Shown here in pieces: positions 1 to 5,488 of a DNA stretch of 5,488 nt. How positions within the stretch are numbered: the stretch's first letter is position 1; each line of letters begins with the position of its first letter. The stretch lies in contig JANQTO010000158.1 of NCBI GenBank assembly GCA_030731685.1, positions 1-5,488 of the forward strand, read 5' to 3'. The notes beneath the pieces were generated by a model, which was not told the origin of the DNA, did not search any database, and saw only the letters and a program-made list of their open reading frames with translations. The DNA is from Nonlabens sp. Its GTDB lineage: Bacteria > Bacteroidota > Bacteroidia > Flavobacteriales > Flavobacteriaceae. A program made the translations under genes and the position numbers.

Positions 1-540
1 AGCTACAACATAACCCGATATTCCATACCATACAGAAACGTCTTTATATTCTTCGTACAAAAATGTTGCTCCCATAAATGCAGTTGCTGTATGGCCTGAA
101 GGAAACGAGTTGTTTGAAGTTCCATCTGGGCGAACCTCGTTGGAAACATGTTTGAGGACATTCACTGTGCCGCCCATAATCAAATATGCAGTTCCTAAAA
201 TAACTGTGCGGTCTTTAAAATTATGCTGCCCAGCAATTCCTGCTGCGTTGAGTCCATAAACCGCAACCATAGGTGTGTATTGCGCAAAATCATCTATGGA
301 AATCTTCTCATCAATATGCTCATTAATCTCACTTTTTATTTCACCGTGAAAAAACTTAAGACTCTCGCTTTCTAATCCTACCAAGCCGTAACCTACAAGC
401 GCGGTGGGAATAATGAGAGCCTTATAATTAAATTTGTGAGAGTCGTGAATTTTTAGGGAATCTGCGGCGATTGTTTGTGCATTCAGCTTGCCCAAAATCG
501 AGCAACAAACTAGTAAAACCATTAAAAGTCGAGATTTCAT
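1..540 (-). CDS. PAP2-family phosphatase, N-terminal 180 residues (3' end outside window)
   Basis: Membrane-associated acid phosphatase of the PAP2 (type 2 phosphatidic acid phosphatase) superfamily, which removes phosphate from lipid or isoprenoid phosphates at the periplasmic face. The translation starts at ATG 540, the only possible ATG because an in-frame stop lies upstream at 604-606 with no other ATG between. Residues 1-21 form a signal peptide (MKSRLL, a hydrophobic core, then LNA|QT). Two of the three PAP2 signature motifs are present: K130-x6-R137-P138 and P147-S148-G149-H150. The third (SR-x5-H-x3-D) would lie beyond the left edge. Hydrophobic stretches are visible near residues 40-56, 88-104 and 111-131. 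The gene lies downstream of lon on the same strand but behind a terminator, so it probably has its own promoter in 541-673, although I recognise no clear consensus there. The exact substrate (phosphatidate, undecaprenyl pyrophosphate, lipid A) cannot be told. Confidence 0.93.
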   Translation of the reverse strand, partial: MKSRLLMVLLVCCSILGKLNAQTIAADSLKIHDSHKFNYKALIIPTALVGYGLVGLESESLKFFHGEIKSEINEHIDEKISIDDFAQYTPMVAVYGLNAAGIAGQHNFKDRTVILGTAYLIMGGTVNVLKHVSNEVRPDGTSNNSFPSGHTATAFMGATFLYEEYKDVSVWYGISGYVVA

Positions 541-678
541 AAAGGTATTTAAAACAGCGGTAAGATTACGAGAATTTGCCTCAATAACTTTAGTTCTATC
601 GCACTATTTTCAATTGTTTCAAATTGTTTTTTCTAAACAATATCAAGGCTTGAAAATCTTAATTTTTGAGAATAAAAA

Positions 679-721
679 AGCCTAAAAATTATAATGAATT
701 TATCATTATAATTTTTAGGCT
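679..721 (-). terminator. Rho-independent terminator of lon
   Basis: A perfect 19-bp inverted repeat (arms 679-697 and 703-721) with a 5-nt loop (698-702). Read on the minus strand the hairpin closes with AGGCT and runs straight into a T tract (complement of the A run at 674-679). On the plus strand no T tract follows, so it acts for the minus-strand lon transcript, whose stop codon lies about 35 bp upstream. The stem is mostly A/T with an AGCC/GGCT clamp at its base. It separates lon from the PAP2 gene transcriptionally. Confidence 0.9.
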
Positions 722-756
722 ATCTCAATTGTTTTCTTCAAGTAATAAGCTAGAAT

Positions 757-1620
757 CTAAACAATCTCCACCTTTACCTCTTCCTTTGCAGTCAGCACCT
801 TAGCATTCTTCACTTTCTCATCAGTCAACGCTAATGCAAGAACTTCACTCATTTCACTTACATAGTGAAAGGTTAGTCCTTTAAGGTAATCGGCTTTTAT
901 TTCTTCGATGTCGCGGCGGTTTTGCTCACATAAAAGTATTTCCTTAATGTGGGCACGTTTTGCCGCCAATATTTTTTCTTTAATGCCACCTACAGGTAAC
1001 ACTTTACCGCGTAAGGTTATCTCGCCAGTCATAGCTAGGCTTTTCTTAACCTTGCGCTGGGTGAACAAGGAAACGAGTGAAGTAAGCATCGTAATACCTG
1101 CGCTCGGTCCATCTTTGGGCGTTGCTCCTTCGGGAACGTGAATGTGCACATTGTAATTTGCAAAAACTTCTGGGTCCAGTTTGAGCAAGTCGGCATTTGC
1201 CTTGATGTACTCCATGGCAATCGTAGCACTTTCCTTCATAACCGTTCCCAAGTTTCCAGTGATGGTTAGGTTGCCCTTTCCTTTAGAAAGAATGGATTCT
1301 ATAAAGAGAATATCACCACCTACACTGGTCCATGCAAGACCTGTAACAACACCAGCGACATCATTGTTCTCATATTTATCGCGTTCCAATCGTGGTGAAC
1401 TCAGTACCTCGATAATGGTTTCGTTAGTGACCTTAAGGTCATACGGTTCTTCCATCGCAATGCTCTTTGCAGCATAACGCACCATTTGAGCAATCTTCTT
1501 GTCAAGACCACGTACACCGCTTTCACGGGTATAACCTTCTACAATTTTTTCAAGCTGCTTCTTCCCTATTTTCAGGTGTTCCTTAGTTAAACCATGCTCT
1601 TTAAGTTGTTTAGGTAGCAA
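757..1620 (-). CDS. lon: Lon protease, C-terminal part: sensor-2 lid and Ser-Lys protease domain
   Basis: An open frame in the same phase as the upstream lon part, 287 codons from TTG 1620 (open from 1644). It contains the AAA+ small subdomain with sensor-2 arginine ([10 protein letters not shown]37 here, about codon 584 of the whole) and the S16 peptidase domain. Catalytic Ser is in [11 protein letters not shown] (S173, codon 720) and catalytic Lys is the second K of GGIKEK (K216, codon 763). The 43-residue spacing matches S679/K722 of E. coli Lon. The first residues after the stop ([13 protein letters not shown]) are ordinary Lon sequence, not a new N-terminus. The only nearby start is TTG 1620 without an evident ribosome site, and the first ATG is codon 47, inside the lid. 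Independent translation therefore looks unlikely. A TAG stop is followed by the terminator. Confidence 0.8.
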   Translation of the reverse strand: MLPKQLKEHGLTKEHLKIGKKQLEKIVEGYTRESGVRGLDKKIAQMVRYAAKSIAMEEPYDLKVTNETIIEVLSSPRLERDKYENNDVAGVVTGLAWTSVGGDILFIESILSKGKGNLTITGNLGTVMKESATIAMEYIKANADLLKLDPEVFANYNVHIHVPEGATPKDGPSAGITMLTSLVSLFTQRKVKKSLAMTGEITLRGKVLPVGGIKEKILAAKRAHIKEILLCEQNRRDIEEIKADYLKGLTFHYVSEMSEVLALALTDEKVKNAKVLTAKEEVKVEIV

Positions 1621-1644
1621 GTGAGCTTTTGCAATTTCTACCTT

Positions 1645-1647
1645 TTA
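1645..1647 (-). other. Premature in-frame TAA codon inside lon
   Basis: Minus-strand codons read GAA TAA AAG GTA GAA. Flanking protein on both sides is conserved Lon in the same phase, so this is a substitution, not a frameshift. The family residue at this position is Glu (E. coli GYTEDEK), and GAA to TAA needs one transversion at plus-strand position 1647 (C to A). TAA followed by A is not a strong readthrough context. Confidence 0.9.
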
Positions 1648-3261
1648 TTCAATGGTATAACCAGTAACGTTAATAATTTCCATACGGTCCCGCAAAGCTG
1701 GCTGTATAGTGTTCAAACTGTTACAGGTTGCAATAAACATCACTTTGCTCAAGTCAAAGCCCATTTCAAGGAAGTTATCGTAAAAAGCATTATTCTGTTC
1801 TGGGTCTAGCACTTCAAGCATCGCACTGGATGGGTCGCCGTTATGTGAATTGCTCAACTTATCTATTTCATCAAGTACAAAAACAGGATTGGAGGTTTTT
1901 GCCTTTTTAATACTTTGGATAATGCGCCCTGGCATAGCGCCTATGTAGGTTTTACGGTGTCCGCGTATTTCTGCCTCATCACGCAAGCCTCCCAAGGATA
2001 TACGCACATATTCACGACCTAGCGACTCCGCAACACTTTTTCCTAAAGATGTCTTTCCTACACCTGGTGGTCCGTACAAACATAAAATAGGTGATTTCAT
2101 GTCATTGCGCAGTTTCAACACTGCTAGATACTCAATGATACGTTTTTTGACATCCTCAAGTCCAAAATGGTCTCTATCCAAAATGCGCATCGCACGCTTC
2201 AGGTCAAATTTGTCCTTAGAAAATTCGTTCCACGGCAAGTCTAAAAACAACTCTAGATAATTGCGCTGTATGCTGTATTCCGGCATTTGCGGATTCATAC
2301 GTTGCATCTTTGCAAGCTCTGCGTTGAAATGGTCCTTGACCTTAGCATCCCATTTTTTCTTGAGTCCGCGCACGCGCATCTCGTCAAGTTCCTGGTGAGA
2401 GCTCACGCCTCCGCCCAGTTCTTCTTGGATGGTCTTCATTTGCTGTTGCAGGAAATACTCGCGCTGTTGCTTGTTCAGGTCGCTCTGTACCTTAGACTGA
2501 ATATCGTTTTTAAGCTCCAGCTTTTGATATTCTAGATGCATAAAACGCAGCGTTTCCATCGCGCGCTCGTGCAAATCGTCTATTTCTAGCAGCGCTTGCT
2601 TATCGGCAAGTTCGAGGTTCATGTTTGCCGATACAAAGTTTATCAAAAACGAGTCAGATTGTATGTTCTTAATCGCAAACGACGCCTCACTAGGAATATT
2701 TGGGCTTTCCTTAATAATGTCCAGCGCCAGTTCCTTAATACTTTCTATAACCGCTTTAAACTGGTCATCGTCTGTAGCAGGTCGCGCTTCTGGTAGTTCA
2801 AACGCATTTGCCGTAAGATACGGTTGCTCTGTAAGCACCTCGCCTAAACGGAAACGTTTTTTACCTTGTATAATAATGGTCGTGTTGCCATCGGGCATTT
2901 TAAATGTTTTCAAGATACGAGCCACCACGCCTATTTCCTGTAAATCGCCTGCCGTTGGTTCTTCTACATCTTCATTTTTTTGCGCAACGACGCCCACAAT
3001 ATTGTCCGATTTTACAGCTGCTTCTATCAATTTTATAGAACGGTCGCGCCCAGCAGTGATGGGAATAACCACACCTGGAAAAAGCACCATGTTGCGTAAT
3101 GGTAATATGGAAAGAACTGAAGGAACCTCTTCCTTGTACATTTTTTCCTCATCTTCGGCACTCAAAAGTGGTATAAACTCTGCTTCGTGGTCTAAATCCT
3201 GTAATGACAGGTTGTCTAGGGAAACTTTTTTAGATTTAATCATAGTCCTTTTTAAAGCCAT
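1645..3261 (-). CDS. lon: Lon protease, N-terminal part: substrate domain and AAA+ core, ended by premature TAA
   Basis: A 538-residue product. Residues ~47-240 are the Lon N-terminal substrate-recognition domain (begins SILPLRNMVLFPGVV), followed by a helical coiled-coil stretch (~240-310) and the AAA+ large subdomain. Walker A GPPGVGKT is at 397-404, Walker B FVLDEIDK around D464/E465, sensor-1 Asn at N514 (ATCNS), and arginine-finger region PALRDRME at 521-528. It stops five residues after NVTGY, just before the sensor-2 small subdomain, so alone it should lack the lid and all proteolytic activity. The start could be ATG 3261 (MALKRTM) or ATG 3243 (MIKSKKVSLDNLSLQ). I favour 3243 because it resembles the short N-termini of related Lon proteins and AAAGGA lies just upstream, though very close. 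It is transcribed divergently from the sigma-factor operon. Confidence 0.85.
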   Translation of the reverse strand: MALKRTMIKSKKVSLDNLSLQDLDHEAEFIPLLSAEDEEKMYKEEVPSVLSILPLRNMVLFPGVVIPITAGRDRSIKLIEAAVKSDNIVGVVAQKNEDVEEPTAGDLQEIGVVARILKTFKMPDGNTTIIIQGKKRFRLGEVLTEQPYLTANAFELPEARPATDDDQFKAVIESIKELALDIIKESPNIPSEASFAIKNIQSDSFLINFVSANMNLELADKQALLEIDDLHERAMETLRFMHLEYQKLELKNDIQSKVQSDLNKQQREYFLQQQMKTIQEELGGGVSSHQELDEMRVRGLKKKWDAKVKDHFNAELAKMQRMNPQMPEYSIQRNYLELFLDLPWNEFSKDKFDLKRAMRILDRDHFGLEDVKKRIIEYLAVLKLRNDMKSPILCLYGPPGVGKTSLGKSVAESLGREYVRISLGGLRDEAEIRGHRKTYIGAMPGRIIQSIKKAKTSNPVFVLDEIDKLSNSHNGDPSSAMLEVLDPEQNNAFYDNFLEMGFDLSKVMFIATCNSLNTIQPALRDRMEIINVTGYTIE

Positions 3262-3266
3262 AATGT

Positions 3267-3281
3267 CATGGTAACACCATG
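3267..3281. repeat. Small inverted repeat next to the lon start
   Basis: CATGGT (3267-3272), loop AAC, ACCATG (3276-3281): 6-bp perfect arms with a 3-nt loop. It lies 6 bp upstream of ATG 3261, or 24 bp upstream of the favoured lon start at 3243, so it would be in the lon mRNA leader or the core promoter. It could be a weak leader hairpin or a binding site, or chance. Confidence 0.35.
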
Positions 3282-3330
3282 CTGCTGGCTATTTAAATAT
3301 TATTTATGTGCTGTATGATGTTGGAGATTA

Positions 3331-3346
3331 CGCTTTCGCGAAAGCG
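3331..3346. repeat. Perfect 16-bp palindrome CGCTTTCGCGAAAGCG
   Basis: The sequence is identical to its reverse complement and is preceded by TTA (TTACGCTTTCGCGAAAGCG). It lies in the divergent region between lon and the sigma-factor gene and is markedly more GC-rich than its AT-rich surroundings. From memory, this core is a frequent intergenic repeat in several marine Flavobacteriaceae, which is why I call it a repeat and not only an operator. Only this copy is in the window. It could bind a protein, form a cruciform, or be a dispersed repeat without local role. Confidence 0.6.
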
Positions 3347-3360
3347 AACAAACCACAAAC

Positions 3361-3372
3361 AAACAGCTGTTT
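3361..3372. promoter_or_regulatory. Perfect 12-bp palindrome AAACAGCTGTTT, possible operator
   Basis: A perfect dyad in the divergent lon/sigma intergenic region, centred 28 bp from the centre of the 16-bp palindrome at 3331-3346. Dyads of this size in a divergent promoter region are typical of dimeric regulator sites, but no specific regulator is recognisable and a chance origin is possible. Confidence 0.3.
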
Positions 3373-3435
3373 ACAAGCATTTTATAATGGCCACATACAG
3401 GCAGTAAGCGTGCATTTTGCTCTTTTACAAAGCTA

Positions 3436-3512
3436 GTAACAGAGTAAAAAATTCAAAATCAGTGCCACGTAGTGTAACATCTTCATTTAAATCGCATCTT
3501 TAAATCGTAACA
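3436..3512 (+). promoter_or_regulatory. Three GTAACA copies upstream of the ECF sigma gene, possible regulatory site
   Basis: GTAACA occurs at 3436-3441, 3474-3479 and 3507-3512, spaced 38 and 33 bp, in the 85 bp before the GTG start. A fourth copy lies at 3271-3276. ECF sigma promoters often carry an AAC-containing -35 element and the genes are often self-regulated, so one copy may be an autoregulatory -35. No matching -10 element is convincing and no Bacteroidota housekeeping promoter (TTG, then TAnnTTTG) is clear here. Confidence 0.25.
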
Positions 3513-3520
3513 CTGACCAA

Positions 3521-4072
3521 GTGAATTTAAAAACAACCCAATTAACCATATACGACCGCTGCATGCGTGGCGACCGGCTTGCACAAATGGAGCTGTATGA
3601 TACATATGCTGCTGCCATGTACAATGTTTCATTGCGCATTATTAGAGACACCGCAGCTGCCGAAGATATTATGCAGGAAAGTATGATTACCGCGCTGGAT
3701 AAACTGGCGACGTGGAATCAAACGGCAACTTTTGGCGCATGGCTCAAGCGCATCGTTATTAATAACAGCATTACCGCGCTGCGCAAAAAAGGCAGACTGG
3801 ACCTGCAATCCTACGATGCCCACGAGTCGCACTTAAATACAGTACTCGATGACGATGATGCGGCAGATTTAGAAGTTGAAGAAATGACTATGAAAAAAGT
3901 ACTCGCAGCGATGGATACCCTTAACGAGCGCTATAAAAATATACTGAACCTGCACCTTATAGAAGGTCTGGACCATGAAGAGATAAGTGAACACCTGGGA
4001 ATTACAAATGGCATGTGCCGTACGACCATTTCAAGGGCTAAAGAACAATTAAGAATCAAATTAACGACATGA
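3521..4072 (+). CDS. RNA polymerase sigma factor, ECF / sigma-70 family
   Basis: A 183-residue alternative sigma factor that directs RNA polymerase to a small regulon, usually in response to an envelope or surface signal. Sigma-70 region 2 spans residues ~20-90 (QMELYDTYAAAMYNVSLRI, AAEDIMQESMITAL, then FGAWLKRIVINNSI, the core-binding and -10 recognition helices). An acidic linker (DDDDAADLEVEE, ~110-121) joins it to region 4 at ~124-180 with helix-turn-helix DHEEISEHLGITNGMCRTTISRAKEQLR split over 151-177. Regions 1 and 3 are absent, as in ECF factors. The start is GTG 3521: an in-frame TAA at 3488 closes the frame, no ATG lies between, and the next ATG (codon 15) would cut into region 2. 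Its stop overlaps the next gene by 4 bp (ATGA), implying translational coupling. Which ECF subgroup it belongs to is not determinable by eye. Confidence 0.93.
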   Translation: MNLKTTQLTIYDRCMRGDRLAQMELYDTYAAAMYNVSLRIIRDTAAAEDIMQESMITALDKLATWNQTATFGAWLKRIVINNSITALRKKGRLDLQSYDAHESHLNTVLDDDDAADLEVEEMTMKKVLAAMDTLNERYKNILNLHLIEGLDHEEISEHLGITNGMCRTTISRAKEQLRIKLTT

Positions 4073-4617
4073 GTAAAAACATAAATAACTGGTTTAAGGA
4101 GCAAGACTTTAACGTAGCTCCGTTACCACAAGGCCATCGGGAACGATTTCTGGAACGGCTAGATGCTGCAACACAAAGTAATGCTAATCAAGAGAAAAGC
4201 GGTAAGATTATAGCTTTTATGCATTGGCAAAAATGGGCTGTTGCGGCATCAATCATTCTTTTGCTGGGTATAGGCTTTATGAGCATGCCCAGAGCCACAA
4301 GCATAGAACAAGTATCGCCCCAAATGGCAGCCTCACAAGATATGTTTACCAAAACCATAGACGCAGAACTACTAAGACTAGAAAAACAACAGTCACCAGA
4401 AACAGAACGCATCATAGCCGATACCAAGAAAAACCTTGCAAAGCTCGAAAAGGATTATTTAAGCATCGCAAAAGACTTTAAGGCAAACAGCAATACCGCA
4501 GTCATGGAATCCATGCTGCTCAATTTTAAAACAAGAGTTGCCTTACTGGAAACGGCACTGGAACACATAAACGATTTAAAAGAAATCAAAAAGCAACACC
4601 ATGAAACCCTTTTATAG
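4069..4617 (+). CDS. Single-pass membrane protein, probable anti-sigma factor or sigma-associated regulator
   Basis: A 182-residue protein with a cytoplasmic N-terminus of ~53 residues, one transmembrane helix (about 55-73, WAVAASIILLLGIGFMSM) preceded by basic HWQK, and a ~105-residue outer part. The N-terminal motif LPQGHRERFLERLDAA resembles the PxGHxxRFLxKL stretch found in Bacteroidota membrane proteins encoded after ECF sigma genes. No zinc anti-sigma motif (HxxxCxxC) is present, so it is not of the ZAS type. Residues ~95-175 are highly charged and helical with heptad-like Leu/Ile spacing, suggesting a periplasmic coiled coil that could sense or oligomerise. It overlaps the sigma gene by 4 bp and the following gene by 17 bp, so the three are almost surely one operon. 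The anti-sigma role is inferred from topology and neighbourhood, not from a recognised domain. Confidence 0.75.
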   Translation: MSKNINNWFKEQDFNVAPLPQGHRERFLERLDAATQSNANQEKSGKIIAFMHWQKWAVAASIILLLGIGFMSMPRATSIEQVSPQMAASQDMFTKTIDAELLRLEKQQSPETERIIADTKKNLAKLEKDYLSIAKDFKANSNTAVMESMLLNFKTRVALLETALEHINDLKEIKKQHHETLL

Positions 4618-5488
4618 CATACTTCTTATTTTATGGTTGCCGCTCATGTCCATGGCCGCAGACCATGGTACAAAACCAGACCGCAGCAAATCTATTGAGA
4701 AAAGCTTTGCCCTTAACAAAGACGGTATTTTGGAAATAAACAACAGTTTTGGCAACGTTACAATCACCACCTGGGACAAAGAGTCTGTTTATTTTAAGAT
4801 AACTGTAGAAGTCACCGGCGGTAATGACGAGAGCATTAACAAGCGATTGCAAGATGTAGATGTAAACTTTAGCGCCGCGCCCAGCAAGGTGAGCGCGCGT
4901 ACAAACATAGACGAGAATAACTCTATGTGGAGCTGGATTAAAGGTAACGACCGCACGAATCTCAAAATCCACTATGAAGTCTTTATGCCAGCAACCGCAA
5001 ACCTAGACGTGCGCAATGATTACGGCACTATAAGTCTCGATAAATTACGCGGTAGCTTAAAATTACGCTGTGATTTTGGTAGAATTGCGATAGGCCAATT
5101 GTTAAACGCGAGTAACGACCTGCGATTTGATTATACGAAGAATTCCCATATTGACTACATGCGCAGTGGAATCATAAAAGCAGATTTCTCTGAAATGAAA
5201 GTCTATGGTTCGGAAAATATAAATCTATCTGGTGACTATTCCACTTTTAAGTTTGAAAGTGTAAAGAACCTCGATTTTAATACAGATTTCTCTACGGTAA
5301 CGGTAGATAAAGTAATAGACGTCATGGGTCGCGGTGATTATTCCACGCTCAAATTCGGTTCAGTGAATAAGAACATAGACCTTAAAACAGATTTTGGTAG
5401 TATTGACATCACAAAAATGGAAGCTGAATTCAATACCGTGCAGGTTCGCACAGAATATACCAAAGTTACCATAGGATACGACCAGAAC
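4601..5488 (+). CDS. Secreted DUF4097-like beta-repeat protein (3' end outside window)
   Basis: An open frame of 296 codons running off the right edge. ATG 4601 begins a signal peptide (MKPFYSILLILWLPLMSMA, cleavage near residue 19-20), which supports this start although it lies 17 bp inside the preceding gene. The mature part opens with SFALNKDGILEINNSFGNVTITTWD, the typical entry of DUF4097 / putative-adhesin beta-repeat proteins. From residue ~139 a ladder of short strands follows, each rung carrying D-Y or D-F plus S/G/T (DYG 140, DFG 158, DYT 177, DFS 195, DYS 212, DFS 229, DYS 246, DFG 264) at 17-19 residue spacing, as expected for a right-handed beta-solenoid. No catalytic motif is visible. 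Export and co-transcription with a sigma factor and membrane regulator suggest an envelope or periplasmic sensing or structural role; the molecular function is unknown. Confidence 0.85.
   Translation, partial: MKPFYSILLILWLPLMSMAADHGTKPDRSKSIEKSFALNKDGILEINNSFGNVTITTWDKESVYFKITVEVTGGNDESINKRLQDVDVNFSAAPSKVSARTNIDENNSMWSWIKGNDRTNLKIHYEVFMPATANLDVRNDYGTISLDKLRGSLKLRCDFGRIAIGQLLNASNDLRFDYTKNSHIDYMRSGIIKADFSEMKVYGSENINLSGDYSTFKFESVKNLDFNTDFSTVTVDKVIDVMGRGDYSTLKFGSVNKNIDLKTDFGSIDITKMEAEFNTVQVRTEYTKVTIGYDQN

Larger units (their letters stand above)
757..3261 (-). pseudogene. lon: lon (ATP-dependent protease La) interrupted by an in-frame TAA
   Basis: Taken as one reading frame, this is a complete Lon protease gene of 834 codons plus a TAG stop (757-759), normal for Bacteroidota Lon (E. 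coli Lon is 784 residues). Lon is a soluble cytoplasmic homohexamer that unfolds and degrades damaged proteins and some regulators. Domain order is conventional: N-terminal LonB-like substrate domain, coiled coil, AAA+ module, Ser-Lys protease. The one defect is codon 539 (1645-1647), which is TAA. The frame reads [22 protein letters not shown], where E. coli Lon has GYTEDEKLNIAKRHLLPKQ, so Glu is expected and one G-to-T change (GAA to TAA) explains it. There is no frameshift, deletion or insertion. Either this is a true, very recent null allele, or an error in the base at 1647, or a readthrough site. The two halves are described separately. Confidence 0.85.

Noticed and set aside
623..641. 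ATTGTTT / AAACAAT inverted repeat upstream of the PAP2 gene as a terminator or operator
   Set aside because: Only 7-bp A/T-rich arms in very AT-rich DNA, no T tract in a useful position, likely chance.
541..673. Bacteroidota housekeeping promoter (TTG, then TAnnTTTG) for the PAP2 gene
   Set aside because: Several partial matches exist in this AT-rich stretch, but none has both elements at the right spacing.
488..685. 65-codon plus-strand open frame across the PAP2 start and upstream region
   Set aside because: It overlaps the PAP2 signal peptide coding region in antisense and ends inside the lon terminator hairpin; not a plausible gene.
1600..1680. Frameshift or insertion as the cause of the lon break
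   Set aside because: Codon-by-codon reading shows the same phase before and after TAA with no missing or extra residues against E. coli Lon; only one codon is altered.
1621..1809. 62-codon plus-strand open frame starting at the lon break
   Set aside because: It is antisense to conserved AAA+ sequence with no family features; its position at the break is a coincidence of the stop codon.
2621..3274. 217-codon plus-strand open frame antisense to lon
   Set aside because: It lies wholly opposite conserved Lon coding sequence, is low in complexity (Ser-rich) and has no recognisable domain; a codon-bias shadow.
4631..4972. 113-codon minus-strand open frame opposite the DUF4097-like gene
   Set aside because: The plus strand here carries a signal peptide and beta-repeat protein coupled to the operon; the antisense frame has no family features.
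1..5488. CRISPR array, tRNA/rRNA, insertion sequence or toxin-antitoxin pair
   Set aside because: No regularly spaced direct repeats, no cloverleaf or rRNA sequence, no transposase or terminal repeats, and no small gene pairs were seen.

Overview
The window looks like a chromosomal segment of a Bacteroidota bacterium, most likely a marine Flavobacteriaceae member. The evidence is moderate to low GC, a signal peptide ending in the 'NAQ' style common in that group, Lon and PAP2 sequences of Bacteroidota type, absence of clear Shine-Dalgarno sequences, and an intergenic CGCTTTCGCGAAAGCG palindrome of a kind I recall being frequent in marine flavobacteria. The genus cannot be fixed from the sequence alone.

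Layout, left to right. Bases 1-540 (minus strand) hold the first 180 residues of a secreted or membrane PAP2-family phosphatase that runs off the left edge. Bases 541-756 are intergenic and contain a strong factor-independent terminator (679-721) oriented to end the minus-strand lon transcript. Bases 757-3261 (minus) are a full-length lon protease gene, except that codon 539 is an in-frame TAA (1645-1647) where the family has Glu. The gene is therefore split into a 538-codon N-terminal part (substrate-binding domain plus most of the AAA+ core) and a C-terminal part (sensor-2 lid plus Ser-Lys protease domain). The reading frame is unchanged across the stop, and every catalytic residue on both sides is intact.

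Bases 3262-3520 are a divergent promoter region with two perfect palindromes, four copies of GTAACA and a small hairpin next to the lon start. Bases 3521 to the right edge (plus strand) form a tightly overlapping operon: an ECF-type sigma factor, a single-pass membrane protein with a coiled-coil exterior (probable anti-sigma or sigma-associated regulator), and a secreted DUF4097-like beta-repeat protein that is cut by the window edge. This is a plausible cell-envelope sensing or signalling cassette: cytoplasmic sigma factor, inner-membrane regulator, exported beta-solenoid protein.

The most notable observation is the single-codon nonsense interruption of an otherwise perfect lon gene. No wholly new system is evident. 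The sigma/membrane/DUF4097 operon and its unusual alternating DY/DF repeat ladder are the next most interesting items.
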